A DNA stretch of 64,000 nucleotides from Corythucha ciliata. Its lineage: Eukaryota; Arthropoda; Insecta; Hemiptera; Tingidae. Each line of letters opens with the position of its first letter. Position 1 is the first letter of the stretch. The notes beneath the pieces are model-generated. The model did no database searches. It was not told the origin of the DNA and saw nothing but the letters and a program-made list of their open reading frames with translations. A program made the translations under genes and the position numbers. Of the stretch, positions 20,443-32,163 are shown in pieces. The stretch is from the NCBI GenBank assembly GCA_038030265.1, contig CM075939.1:8165253-8229252 (forward strand). Direction: 5' to 3'.

Positions 20443-22589
20443 GACTATGGCAAGTCATAATAAAAACACAACATAATTGAATGCATTACACGCCCTATTT
20501 AAGAATGACAACAGTAAAGTCACCAATTTTGGCGTGCATCGAAAGCTATCAATGATAGCGACCTGGTATTGGTTGCATTTTTGTTGTATAAATACGTGGA
20601 CAGAATGAGTTTCATTGATCTCATTCAAGAATTTACATGTTTTTCAAGCGCCAGAAGATAGAACTTGCTATTCCAGTCCCAAAAACCAGGTTTTATTGTG
20701 CACTTTTGGTCATAACTCAAGAAGACTATAGTGAGATTCCACGTTGAAAAATACGTAAGAAATAACAGTAACGTCGGTCTACCATTGAAATTTTCATCAA
20801 ATTTAAAACTGTCGCAACTTTATGGGTGAAAACAAGTATTTTTAGTGCTATAGATCGACAAGTTTCTTATGGACAGAAAGAAGTGGTATAATTCAGTTAA
20901 CTTTCTAAATAGATGTTCCTAGAACCATCTGGAAATTTGGGCCCTCAGGGTCCATTAGAAACTTGTCAAGTTATAATTCACATGACGCGGAAATTACTGG
21001 CCCTCTATCGACTTGATTTTGCTTTCATTCGACCAAATCATTCACAAATACGTCAGGAACCACCATTCTATTTCTATCAAACATAACAAATTTAGGCATT
21101 TTTACAAATTTTCCCCTTCTCTCCAATAACTCGGCACTCGTCGGATCTAGTATTCTACTTTAATATGACATTTTTGAACCAAGTCTCCGAGCTGGACGAG
21201 TTTTACCCGCTTGGAGCCTTTCATAAAAAAGTTTTTTGACTGCACTATAAGGCTCGGTGCACACGAGCGTGTTTTTAACGCAAGATAAGGCGTTAGAAAA
21301 ATGCAGTAATGTGATTCCATGGTTGGTTTTAAAGATTTAAAGGGAAAGTAATTTGTGAGAAGTCACTATGAGTTCGATGTCCAGTAAAAGTGAGAGTGAA
21401 GAAGAGACATTTAATTAAGTTTTGACAGTTAAAAAATGAGGACTCTTTAATCTAGTACGACAGGGGAGAATTTATTTGTTATTAATTCAAATTCCTAATA
21501 CTACGTGCCCCCAAAGCAGGAAAACACAGCATCACTTCACTCGGGGCCATATTCATAATCGCGGCCCAACAATCGAGATGAATTATTATGCATTTGAGGA
21601 ACTCCGACGAAATGATTGATGATAACTGACATCTGATTGATCGCTTAGCTTAGAAGCCACTGTACACCTTATTTGAGGAAAGGTGGAAACTTAGGTATCA
21701 CTTCAGTATTAGCCGAGTCTTGGTCAGTTCCTCGCCGAGGAGAGTTTTTGGGACGTTGGCCAGACACGGCTAACACAGAGAATAAGACCAAAATACACCT
21801 TAATGGGAAATAAGGATGAAAAACATGGCACCTCCGACCAGAACGACCACAAAAAGTCTGCGTATAGGCTGAGGTAGAGGTGAGGTGTGATTTCACTGTC
21901 GGTGATTTTGTCACTGTGACTATACTCCGTCACTGTTGGGTCCGGTGACGACCACATTGAAATCACCGTTCCGACCCTCTAACGGTGACATTCTTTTTCA
22001 CTTACAATCGCCTCTTCATTCGTCACTTCTATCGCTTCACTGCGCTAGAGTCTCTTGAATTAAAATTGGAGCCGTCACCTAGCCATCTATCGCCCCAATG
22101 AACTCAGGAGCAATCTCCCCAAGTATATCCCTCGTCTGTTGACTTTTTTTCTTGGACTTGGAATTGAACCTTCAGTGTAGGTCGGTAATATATATTTTTT
22201 ACTTCGTTTTCCTAGACCTGTGCTACAGTGATCTTGTATAATTTTATTTTTTTTAAAAAACACCTTCCTATCAGGGGCGTAGCCAGCCCTTGACCAAGGG
22301 ACGTTATGGAAACTAGTGCCCCAAAAAAAGAACTGGTAGCGCAATAAATCGTCAAATTCTTCCCCGGAAACTGAGTTTTCACAAAAAAGGGTCGTAATCC
22401 ATCAAAAACTAACATCTTCGTTCGGAAATTATCTGTTTTAGCCTTCTATTTCTGATTTTCTATCCAAAAACTGACAATTCTATTCAGACTTTTTCTATTA
22501 ACAGACAATTCGATTTCCCCGGGAAATCGATACATGGCATTCAAATATACAGGGTGACCGACTTTTCATCAACGTCTTGTCTGAGATGC
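20443..22589. other. Unassigned noncoding DNA, copy 1
   Basis: No gene was recognised. A TATA-like TATAAATA is at about 20587. A GGGGCCATATTCATAATCG stretch near 21545 resembles a MITE end, but no partner was found. It is repeated in copy 2 at 49595-51740. Confidence 0.5.
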
Positions 22590-23430
22590 GTAAAGTTCAA
22601 CATTTTTTATCCAAACAATAACGGGTTTCAACTCAAAACTGACGTTTTTCAACAAAAAAACTGAATATTTCACTCTAGTATAACTGAATATTTTACTTCA
22701 AAACTGACGTTTCTACGCCAAAGACAAGGTGTTCACGCCTAAACTAAAAATTTCACAGTACAACTTTTAAAATTCAAGTCTTTACCCCCAAAACTGGTGA
22801 ATTCCACCTAAAAATGGCGGGTTTAACCTAAAAGATAAAAAACGAATGATTTTAATTGCTATTAACAGACCACTCAGTACTAAAAACTGCCGATTTTATC
22901 CTTCAATTGGCGATTTTAGTAAAAAAAACGTACAATTCCTGGCCGAAGCTGACATGCCCTCTCACTCCAAATGAAGATAGTACCACAAAACTGGCGACTT
23001 TAACCTAAAACTAAACTTTACTGTTCCATTTACACCCGAAACGACAATTTCCCCTCAAAATTAGATAATTTTCCCTAAAACTGTCACACTTTAACTCAAG
23101 TTTTCCTCAAAACGGGTGATTTTAGGCCATTCTGCCTTGAAAACAGGTGATTTCACACACAAAAAAAGTGACAAATTCATTGCAAAAGTGACGATTTTAT
23201 ACCAAAACAGACGATTTCACGCCAAAGCTGACGTGTTGCCTCATAACTGATGACGTTAATACAAAACTGGTCATTTTACCCCAAAACTGACTGTTTTAAT
23301 TCCAAAACTTACGATTTCATCCCAAAGACGTTTCTAAACTGACGATTTTACCCTGAAACTTGCGGTTCCACCCAAAAAATATCACTTTACCTCAAAACTG
23401 AATATTTTACTTCAAAATTGACATTTATTT
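22590..23430. repeat. Degenerate ~20-24 bp array (CAAAACTGACGATTTTACC-like), copy 1
   Basis: About 35 diverged units contain CAAAACTGAC followed by GATTTTA/TTTCAC. The array abuts a second one in which GTCAGTTTTG appears instead, so the shared core changes strand at about 23435. Confidence 0.7.
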
Positions 23431-23439
23431 ACTTTGTTG

Positions 23440-24260
23440 GGCACAGCTTTTCAGGGCACATAGAGTCAGTTTTGACGATTTCAAGGCTTGAATAGCTATA
23501 ATTGTCATTTGTAGGGCGCACAGTCTTTCCAGTTATAGGAGCGAATAGTACGTCCCAAGTCAAGGCGAGAACAGCCAGGTTGGCCATTTTCGGCGCTCCG
23601 AATGGTCTATTTTGCCATTTTCAGGCCAGGAGTCACTTGTTCAGACATTTTTAGAGCTCGATTCGTCAGGAAATCCATTTCTAGAGCTCGTAAAGTAAAT
23701 TCGGCATTTTATAGGGTTCAAATATAGTAATTTTAGCCATTTTAAAGACACGAATCGTCAGTTTTGCCATTTTCAGGGCTCAAATACCTAGTCCATCAAG
23801 CCAAGGCCATGATGTTTGACCATTCCTGGTGCGAAAATTGTCGATTTTGCCATTTTCAGGGAGGGAATAATCTTTTTTAAGCATTTCCAGGGAACGTGAA
23901 GTCATTTTGGCCGTTTTCAGGACTTCATTAGTCCGTCAAGCCAAAAGCGCGCATTATGGTCATATTTGGCTCAAGAACGGCCAGTCTGATCAATTTTAGC
24001 GCACGAATGGTCGATTTAGCTACTTTTGGGCGGTAATCATGATCTTTTTAGGCATTTTCAGAAGTTCACCAGTCGCCACCAATTTTTAGGGCACGTGAAG
24101 TCCAGTTTTAGCCATTTTCAAAACGCGAATCGACAGTTTTGTATTTTTAGGCGTGAGTTCAGTTACTTTAGCCGTTTTTATAGTGCAAATAGCTAGTTTT
24201 AAATATTTTTAGGCAGTGAAAAGGCTGTCAAACCAGTTTTAGTAGAGCGAACCACGCCAT
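23440..24260. repeat. Degenerate ~30-bp array (GCCATTTTCAGGGCGCGAA + TCGTCAGTTTT), copy 1
   Basis: Roughly 25 units are present. The same unit type recurs at 37310-38149 and 56578-57620, where a tRNA-like sequence is embedded. Confidence 0.7.
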
Positions 24261-24679
24261 TTCTCTAGCACCTCTCTTGAGCAAATACTGAATCCGCGTC
24301 TGTCTGCGAAAATGGTATTCTAGGACGCAAAAACGGCGAATTTGGTCTTTGAATTATGTCACCCTTGTGATTTCCGTTTTGTGAGCGACAAAACCCGTTG
24401 AAATTCATTTTTTATTAGTGAAATCCGTGAAGTCATTTTTTTAGTGAGCGCCGGCGAAACACAATGTGATTATCCTGAAAGATTTGTACTTTCAGAATGC
24501 ATCCAGGGTTGGGTAACTGCCCCACTAAATCTGCATTTTTGAGTCTAGGAGAGGGCAGCTGCCTAGCCCTGCCCCCCTCTGGCTATGCCTATGTTCCTAG
24601 GTAAATTCGAGCATTGCAGTTTTTGATCCATATGACTCACCTTCATGTTTGCATTTGAGGCTGTGGGTTCGCCGTTCAT

Positions 24680-24980
24680 AGGAGTTTTCCACGGATAAAG
24701 TTAGAAAACAATTATATATATTTTTTTTTTCCGATGCAAACAAAATTGATTTGGGAAATAGTGTCTCTCATTTGCCCTATAAATAGGGTTTGTTTTGGTC
24801 TGGGAATGAAATTCACACAGATACCGGCGAGTCCGGTAACATTAGGCATTTGCTCAAACGAACTGCTACAGGGGGCCTGTCCCGTAAGACTTGAGGGTTC
24901 CTAGGAATATCCTTTTCCAACCGTCCGCCCCAAATTAAATCACATGTTGATGGGGAGGACGGGTGGAAACAAACAGTGAC
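24680..24980. other. Unassigned stretch between the duplication and a non-LTR element
   Basis: This is unique sequence right of the duplication boundary, with T9 near 24722 and TATAAATAGGG near 24779. The 5' end of the next element is not sharply defined. Confidence 0.4.
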
Positions 24981-27491
24981 AGTGACATTAAAAAGTTACA
25001 GAACAGGCCCTCAGTAGTCGCTCAAGTGACAAAATCACTGCTAGGGAGGTGGTCACAATGGGAAGGGTACAATGGGCCATTGGCTCGTTTTCTCCCTTCA
25101 AAGCTCCTGGACCGGACGGCATAATCCCCAAACACCTGCAGGAGAGGGGGCCAGAGGTTGCCAGACGACTGTGCTGCATCTTCAGGGCTTGCCTGGCCAT
25201 GGGCAGAATCCCTGAGGTGTGGCGGAAAGCACGGGTTGTGTTTATTCCTAAGCCGGGGCGCCCGTCATATGCACTGGCTAAGGCGTACCGACCCATATGT
25301 CTAACATCTTTCGTTTTGAAGACGTTGGAAAAACTGGTGGATAGGCATATCTGGGAAAGCTGCCTCCCTTCGAGGCCACTACAGCCAGGTCAATTTGCCT
25401 ACTGGCAGGGAAAGTCCTGCGAAACGGCACTACACCAGCTGGTTACTAGGCTGGAGGATACTCTAGAGCACAAGGAACTAGCGGTGGGAATCTTCCTGGA
25501 CATGGAGGGTGCCTTTGACAATACCTCTATTTCCTCGGTTATTGAAGCTGCAGGACGGCATGGCATCTGCGACACCATTAGCAGGTGGTTGAGGGTGCTG
25601 CTTGAAAGCAGAACAGTTACTGCCACGCTCCTTGGGGAATCCCTGGAGGTGGCTGTAAAGAAGGGAGGCCCACAGGGGGGGGGGGTTGTCACCCCGAATG
25701 TGGGGCATGGTGGCCAATTCCTTATTGGTGCGGTTGGCTGATAACGGGTTCCACGTCCAGTGATACGCGGACGACATTTTTGTCGTCATTAGAGGGCGAC
25801 ATGTCGGGGTGGTGTCGGACTTGACTCAGTCAGCATTGAATATAGTGAAGGACTGGTGTGGGAAGGAAGGGCTGAATGTAAGCCCTGACAAGACCAACCT
25901 AGTGGCCTTCACTAGAAAGAGGAATTTGGGGGACTTCAAAGAACCCCTGTTCTACGATACCAGGCTATCTCTTCGGAGGGAAGTGAAGTATCTGGGGGTA
26001 ACCCTGGACTCCACGCTCACCTGGAACAAGCACCTGGGCAGGGTTGCCGACAGGGGTAAAATGCTGCTTATGAGGACGAAAAATGCCTGCGGCAAAACGT
26101 GGGGACTGAATCAGCAAATGGTCCTATGGCTATATATGGCGATAGTCAGACCCACACTGACATATTGCTCAGTAGTCTGGTGGCACAAAGCGAAACAAGT
26201 GGGGGCCAGGAATACCCTCACTAGCGTTCAGAGACTGGCGTGCCTGATGGTCACTGGGGCTATGCACTCCACTCCTACTGCAACGATGGAGATACTGACG
26301 GAACTCCCTCCCGTTGACATCTTCATCAAGGGGGCGGAGGCAATGTCGGCTCTAAGGCATAAATGGGGTGGTTTATGGAGGGGTGGGAGCCTTAATTCCA
26401 GGAGGACCCACACTGGAATCTTGGACACGGTTCGGGACCCATTGCTGGGCATGATGCCGGACATCATGCCCAAAACCCTCGGTGAACGCTGTCCCTTCTC
26501 CGTCCGCCTTGGGTACGGTGAGGGGCAGGCGGTGAAAAGAAATCGCAAGGAGCGATTGTGGTTTACAGACGACTCTAAAACGAATAACGGGACTGGTGCG
26601 GGGGTGTACGGGGTGGAACCCGAATGGAGGCTGTCTACACCTCTGGGGGTACACAACTCGGTTTTCCAAGCCGAAGTCTACGCAATCAAGGCCTGTGCTG
26701 CTGAGATTATACGTAGGGACGAGCAAAATGCCCATATACGTATCCTCACGGATAGCCAGGCTGCCATTAAGGCACTAACGGCACCGATAGTGAGCTCCGG
26801 ACTTGTATGGGACTGCCGCCAAAGCCTTTGTCTGCTGGCCCAGGATAACAAGGTAAGCCTTGAATGGGTACCGGGACACAAGGGTATCGACGGGAACGAG
26901 CAGGCGGACTCCTTGGCCAGGGAGGGCTCGAATGGAGACTTCACTGGCCCGGAGCCGGCGCTCGGCGTCCCGCCATCGACCTTCAGGATGGCGATGGCCA
27001 AGTGGGTTAATGCCCAGGCGGCTATTCGCTGGCAGAGACTGGAGGGACATCAGCAGAGTAAGCGCATGGTCGAAGGACCGTGCAGGAGGCTTACGAGCAA
27101 ACTGCTCCGACTTAGCCGGAGAGACCTTAGAACGGTGGTAGGCCTTGTCACAGGATTCTGCCAGCTCCGTTATCATCTACACCGCATCGGGCTAATCACG
27201 GAGTCCCCGGTGTGCAGACTGTGTGGGGAAGAAGACGAGACCGCCTATCACATCGTGTTCGAATGTGAGGCGCTCGCGGGCCGCCGGCTCAGCATCTTCG
27301 GGGCCGACCTACTCGAGGGTGCTCCGACCGGCGAAACTCTAGCCGAGGACCTCCTAAACCTTGTCAGAGGGAAGGGGATCCTGGACTAGATCCACAGACC
27401 CAGGGGGGGGGGCACATTAATGCACCTAGGATTCCGTACCGGGGGGGGGGCAACCCCCCTACCCGTGGGTGTTGCTTAAAAAAAAAAAAAG
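24980..27491 (+). mobile_element. 5'-truncated non-LTR retrotransposon with RNase H (LOA/I/R1-type group)
   Basis: It encodes RT, RNase H and a C-terminal CCHC motif. A 3' UTR of about 90 bp follows, with G9-G11 and C runs, and then a poly(A) tail at 27478-27491. The endonuclease and ORF1 are missing (5' truncation). It belongs to the same family as the element at 61640-64000: shared words include KSPGPDGI/KAPGPDGI, MAYRPI/KAYRPI, GCFLDIGGAFDN/GIFLDMEGAFDN, GKTWGL and VTGAMHS. RNase H-bearing non-LTR elements belong to the I, R1, LOA and related clades; LOA-like is my best guess. Confidence 0.88.
25010..27389 (+). pseudogene. RT-RNase H protein of the 25-kb non-LTR element, with frameshift and stop
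   Basis: RT begins near 25010 (KITAREVVTMGRVQWAI, then PFKAPGPDGIIP). Motif A is in FLDMEGAFDN, and the GGPQGG block falls in a long G run (25676-25686). A frameshift just after it moves the continuation (MWGMVANSLLVRLADNGFHV) out of frame. A TGA then replaces the residue before YADD (25769-25771). The last frame is long: thumb, EVKYLGVTLD, RNase H (Asp in WFTDDSKTNNGTG, where TDGS is usual; Glu in FQAEVYAIKA; Asp in ILTDSQAA; WVPGHKGIDGNEQADSLAR), and a terminal CRLCGEEDETAYHIVFEC zinc motif. It ends at TAG 27387-27389. Confidence 0.9.
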
Positions 27492-28924
27492 CACACTATC
27501 TGAATCCAATTCGGTTCTGCAAAAGGTATCGTTTCGGTCAGTTCGGACTGTTTGAAACGTTGTGATTCTGATCCGTCGACCACTGAAGGGTTCAAGTTTC
27601 TCTACCGCTGTCTATCTATCACAAATTACTGAGAGTTTACGCGACGGGAAATCTTCAAGTGACGGTCCCATACCACGATTTGTCAATTTATCTTTGTGTT
27701 GTGTCTCCCCTTGCGTTTCAAGTGTGACCGTCCTATCTATTTCATCATTTTCGTTGTGTTCGGGATTGGAACCTAGGCCAAAATAAATAATTTGTAGGTC
27801 TGAAAATAATTATTTCGTCAAAGTGCACGAAAGTGAAGTGCGTGGCACCGTTTCGACCTCTAGCTCACTTTCGCGGCCGGAGCTGGGGCCAGAAAAAGAC
27901 CCCAGTGCCGGTGGCAGTGCGGGTTGGTCAGAGGTGTCAGGAAAAAATGCCGCAAGTGTGGTTCCCACGAAGGGATAATGTTATTTCTTACACGGGGTCC
28001 CGGCATTTTCTTCCCGACCGTTCGGAATAAGGCCCCAGTCGCAAGGGCGTACGGAAGTCCTCGCTCATCGCTGTCGACGCCACCTCGTGAGGCCCCCGGG
28101 AGCTCAGAGGCTTCTCTTCCATCCAAAACTCCTCTTTATAACTTCAGTAGGGGCAGAAAACTGTGTTTTTTTCCCCCGGAGTTTTAAACGGATTTTCGCC
28201 TATCACTCGAATACTACGCGTTCCACGAAAACGTCTTCTGACTCACAAGTTAAAGAGCGTTACATTTCCTTCGAAATTCACAGGACAAAAACATTGCTCT
28301 GTCTAACAGGTACCGAGCAAACGGCCCTCGCAGACAATTTTGTGACCTACGAGGTGTCAGCCAACCAGTGGTATCGTGAACAAAAAAGAAAGTGTCTAAA
28401 AGCATTGTGGGACTAAATAAACAGCTTATATATTTTCCTAGTGGCCAAAGCGTGTGAGAATCGACCGTTCCATTTTTCAGATTGGGTGGATTCCCCGGTG
28501 TCGTCGGCTGCAAATATTGTGCACATAGTGTTCTCCGCTAAAAATCTCCGTAGGTGACGGGAGTCTGGATGAGTCTCAAAGTAGTTGTGTTTTGCTGCTC
28601 AAGGATGGAATTTGTAGACGTTGTCACCCGTTGGCTACGTTTGATTGACAGCAGTCGAATTTTCGAAAATAGAACCGTATCCGTTGGTGGATCACGCAGT
28701 CTCCGGCAGGGCATTCTCTTTGTAGGACATTATCCGGGGGGTTATCCGCACAAACTTTTCTGTTCTCTCCGGTCTTGAACTTGCCCACGCTAAATTATTA
28801 AAATTAAATAATAAATTAAAATTAAGCAATGTTAATAGGCTGGCATTTTATACAATTATGATAACTAATGTGCTATTGAAGGCGTAAACAGCACATGATA
28901 TAGCGTACAGTCACCATTAAAAGC
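27492..28924. other. Unassigned stretch with a degraded MITE copy
   Basis: Positions 27925-28036 match the 5371-5500 MITE, notably GGGATAATGTTATTTCTTA and the right end CGTTCGGAATAAGGCCCC. An ORF ending at 28416 (NQWYREQKRKCLKALWD) lacks a recognisable family. At 28600-28700 the words RTVSVGGSRSLRQG vaguely recall the segment before the PQG block of a non-LTR RT, too weak to call. Confidence 0.45.
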
Positions 28925-28930
28925 ATAATT

Positions 28931-29941
28931 TCATTGTTTATTTGGTCGACGATCCCTTTGAGGACATCTTCTCGATGCAGTTGTAGGACCATCGGAAGTC
29001 ATGTCTTCAACAAGGAGAGTTCCAGAATTCCTGTTTTCTTCAGATTTGTTATAACTATTGGTGGATTTTTGGGGTAAAACTTCTGAGAGCCTCAGTTGAT
29101 CGATATGTCGTTTTATTACGTAGCCGTCGTCCATTGGTACTATTATGTAATGAAGCTTTCCCAATTTTTGTTTGACAATGCCAAATTTCCATATTGGTTT
29201 GTTCTTGAAGTACATCTTGGACCTGAACTCGTTGACCAACACTGTAACATCGAGGATTCCGTGAAGGTCGGGCCTCAGACGACTTGGGCGCATTTAATTT
29301 CTGATTAAGTGTCGGCTTAACTATTGGCTTCATGAAGTCAAGAGTTGTGCGAATTTGCTGTCCTAGATAGAGTTCAGCTGGGGAGGCGCCAGAACGAAGT
29401 GGTGTTCCGCGATACCGATAGAGGATTTCTCGTATTTTCGATGGAAGCGTGTATGGTTCTGATTTCATAGCTTCTAGCTTTGCTTTTAGGAAACGAGCAT
29501 ACCGTTCGGCTTGGCCATTTGTCTGTGGATGGCCCGGAGCTATGAGGCGATGTGAAATGCCGTTCGTTTCACAAAAGAGTTGAAATTCTTGGCTTGTGAA
29601 GATACTTGCGTTGTCGGATACCATTACTTCAGGAAGCCCGTGAGTGCTGAAAATGTCTTTAAGAATTTCGATAGTAGATTTTGACGGGTTTGTTTTCATT
29701 AGCCGTATTTCCTGCCATTTCGATTTGGCGTCAATTGCAACGAATATGTAAAACCCATCTTTAGAACCCGCGAAATCAATGTGCAATCGCTGAAAGTTTG
29801 ATTCAGGCTGTCCCACGGGTGTAATGGAGCCTTTATTGGTTCCGAAGCTGAAGATGCACAAGCCTGGCAAGACTTGACGAAAAGTTTAATATCCCTATCA
29901 ATATTTTTCCAATAGCAGTAACGTCGTGCAAGGCTTTTCAT
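28931..29941 (-). pseudogene. G1 integrase
   Basis: The zinc region is at the top (MKSLARRYCYWKNIDRDIKL, then CQACAS) in one frame. The core follows in another frame with the DDE triad: Asp in LHIDFAGSKDGFYI, Asp in MVSDNASIFTS, Glu in GHPQTNGQAERYARF. The tail has GASPAELYLGQQIRT and a basic C-terminus. This arrangement is typical of Ty3/gypsy integrases. A frame break near 29700-29870 separates the zinc domain from the core, and another near 29200 separates the tail. It catalysed cDNA insertion; here it is a relic. Confidence 0.88.
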
Positions 29942-30026
29942 TTTTGGATGAGTAATATGGAGCTGAATAAGTACGTCATTTTGTAAGGAGGAAGGAATTA
30001 CTACTCGGTGACCTCGAAAAATTACT

Positions 30027-30530
30027 TCAGCTTGAAGCGTATAACTGCCGTTCTGTAGGTCGCCCTTTTGGAGGTTTTGAAAGAGGAAGCTCTTTGTCCG
30101 CTTTTGTTGCCGAGGCTATAGCTTGAGCATTGATGGTTCCCGATGAAATTTGGTTTATTGTCCGATGAAGAACGATGTAGTTTTCATTGAATTTGGATTT
30201 CGTGAGCGGTAAGGGGGATCTGGAGAAATAATCGACGTGGACGTTTTCATCGTGTTTCTTATGTTTCACTTCGTACGTGTTCGTCTCAACGTTCTGTCAT
30301 GAGCGTGAACTTGCGGCCACAGAGGTACATGTAAAATTTGTTTGCCGCAAAAATAATGCAAGAGCTTCCCTGTCCAACTGGCTATAATTCGTTTCTGATG
30401 ACGCAAAAGCGATGGGCTGATCTTGATCGCTGAGGGAATGTGATAAAATTGCTCCAATGCCAGTTGGGCTGGCATCACAAGTCAGAATTGTCAGAGTTGT
30501 AGGGAATGAGGACCCGGTCACTGGCGATTT
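30027..30530 (-). pseudogene. G1 RNase H
   Basis: It has ILTCDASPTGIGAILSHSLS (first Asp), then SQLDREALAL (Glu), followed in other frames by the HVDYFSRSPLP end motif. Two overlapping frames reflect a shift near 30300-30480. This is the retroelement RNase H that removes template RNA. Confidence 0.82.
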
Positions 30531-30623
30531 CTTTTTTAATTTACTGGAAGGCGGAATTACAGGATTGACACGAAAGAAATCGTCGATTTTTTCGAAGAAG
30601 CTGGCGCAAAGGATGAATTTTGA

Positions 30624-31120
30624 CTACAAATTTTGTGTAAATTTAGTGTAGTATGTTGCCATGCCTAAAAATCTTCTGACATCGTCGATATTTTGAGGAC
30701 GTGGAGCGTTTAATATCGCTCGTACTTTGTCTGGACACTTTTTAATTCTGTTATGTTCGACGATGTATCCTAGGTATGGAATGGAGGTTTTGAAGAACTG
30801 ACACTTGACTTTATTCAAATGTAGATCATACTGACGTAAACGCTTTAGACAATTTATCAAATTATTGTTACAGCTTTCCACGGAAGACCCGCAGACGATG
30901 ATGTCATCAAAGTAGGCTATAACGCCATGGATCCCGCTCAGATTTGGTCCAGAATCCTGTGAAATTCAAATGGAGCTGTTTTGACGACGAACGAAAGACG
31001 TTTCATAGCGAATGTTCCGCGCTATGTCGACATAGTTTGGATTAATTGACTTTCTTTGTCGACTACTACGTGTAAATAAGCTTTTCGCGCTACCTGCTTC
31101 GTAAGTTGCCCATTACGATA
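30624..31120 (-). pseudogene. G1 reverse transcriptase, central and C-terminal part
   Basis: Reading down from 31120 gives KAYLHVVVDKE (motif A region), MKRLSFVVKTAPFEFHRI, AYFDDIIVCGSS (catalytic FDD), and LNKVKCQFFKTSIPYLGYIV with RRFLGMATYYTKF. An in-frame TAG lies near 31035 and a shift near 30950. The upstream RT residues, ending NNQVRLC, are at 36473. Confidence 0.85.
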
Positions 31121-31199
31121 ACATAATAACTCCAGTAAGTTGAATTTTTCATAACCTGGTACTTTATAGGTTCAGTTTTTGAAAACTGTACAGTAAAGT

Positions 31200-31317
31200 T
31201 GTTATAATTATCAATTCCACTTTATGTTATTTAAATGCCCTCCAACCTTATGACTTTTTGTTTACAATTGTTTTAAAAGTTCAGTTCGTTTCTCACACGG
31301 TTTATTTTGTCAATTAA
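31200..31317 (+). repeat. 5' LTR of gypsy G2 (very short, about 113-118 bp)
   Basis: It begins TGTTATAATTATC and ends around TTTTGTCAATTAA. It matches, in reverse complement, 53941-54058 at the 3' end of the second G2 copy, where it directly follows a polypurine tract. The terminal CA would give 113 bp; five more bases (ATTAA) also match. No primer-binding site starting TGG is evident just downstream. Confidence 0.75.
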
Positions 31318-31390
31318 AGCTTTATTCTACAAAAGGTTTTATCATTTCAATTTAATTGACGAAATTTAATGAACACCAGCACCAGCCAGC

Positions 31391-32163
31391 ATGGAACGAC
31401 TTCTCCAGCCTGAAAAATTAAATCTTGACCCTACTTCGCCAACGGCAGCAATCGAATGGGAACACTGGCACCGGACTTTCCTTAATCTTGTCGCGTCTTT
31501 CCAATCCTCGGATGAACAAACGTTGAGAATTTTACACAACTTGGTCTCTCCAACTGTTTATCAATATATACACGGATGTGGAACGTACACAGACGCAATA
31601 ACGGTTCTTAAAAATCTTTACGTCAAACCGATAAACGAAATATTTGCTCGGCACGAGCTCCAGACGAGACAGCAGCAGCCCGGAGAAAATATTGAAAGGT
31701 ACGTGGAAGCTTTAAATTTTTGGCCAATCGATGTAAATTTAAAGCTGTGACGGCAGAACAAAACCGGTCCGACTTTATCAGGGACGCTTTTATTAGAGGA
31801 CTAAGTTCCAGTCAAATAAGATTAAGATTACTCGAATCGTCTTCCCTAAATTTGGCCGAAGCAATTGATCAGGCGCGAGCCTTAGAACTAGCTCAACAAC
31901 ACTCATTAGGTTACAGTAATTCTTATTCTGTGAACGCCACGTCCGTTCCAAACCTCGATTCTGGTCAGGAAATTCCCGAAAATGATCATTTGAATGCTTC
32001 CGTTTCTTCGAAAAAATCTAGCGATTTTAAATCATGCTTTTTTTGTGGGCGACAGTATCATAGAAGAGATCAATGTCCAGCCAAGGACGCCACATGCGGA
32101 AACTGTAATAAATTGGGGCATTTCTCTAAGGTATGTCGATCGAATCCAACTTTTAAATCGTAA
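31391..32163 (+). pseudogene. G2 gag with two CCHC zinc knuckles
   Basis: An ATG at 31391 starts a capsid-like region (LTPTAAIEWEHW-type words; WKRTFLN-like). A missing T in a T run near 31722 shifts the frame from EALNF to LANRCKFKAVTAEQ. The C-terminal half has two C-x2-C-x4-H-x4-C knuckles (CFFCGRQYHRRDQC and CGNCNKLGHFSKVC). The protease frame overlaps the gag end (about 31994-32163), so Pol was probably expressed by ribosomal frameshifting. It forms the RNA-packaging particle. Confidence 0.85.

Larger units (their letters stand above)
9168..24679 (+). repeat. Segmental duplication, copy 1 (about 15.5 kb)
   Basis: It is collinear with 39119-53828 in the same orientation. By eye, identity is about 98-99%, with differences concentrated at homopolymer C/G/A runs plus a deletion of about 705 bp in copy 2 (positions 16239-16943 here). 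It holds a BEL/Pao element in the identical target site in both copies. The left boundary of copy 2 is the end of a gypsy LTR; the right boundary is just after CGCCGTTCA in both copies. Confidence 0.93.
28925..31135 (-). mobile_element. Gypsy element G1, 3' portion (RT palm to integrase end)
   Basis: The sense is on the minus strand. It includes RT from about motif A onward, RNase H, the HHCC region, the DDE integrase and a C-terminal tail, ending near 28930 before an AT-rich stretch. The missing 5' portion (RT N-terminus) is at 36473-37155. The gap between them is filled by gypsy G2 and a foldback element, so G1 was split by later insertion. Many frameshifts are present. No LTR of G1 was identified. 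Confidence 0.85.

Noticed and set aside
26228..27176. Minus-strand ORFs of 107-142 codons opposite the RT-RNase H ORF
   Set aside because: Antisense shadows of a GC-rich coding region.
28554..28778. Non-LTR RT fragment suggested by RTVSVGGSRSLRQG
   Set aside because: Only one weak motif; no flanking RT blocks could be read.
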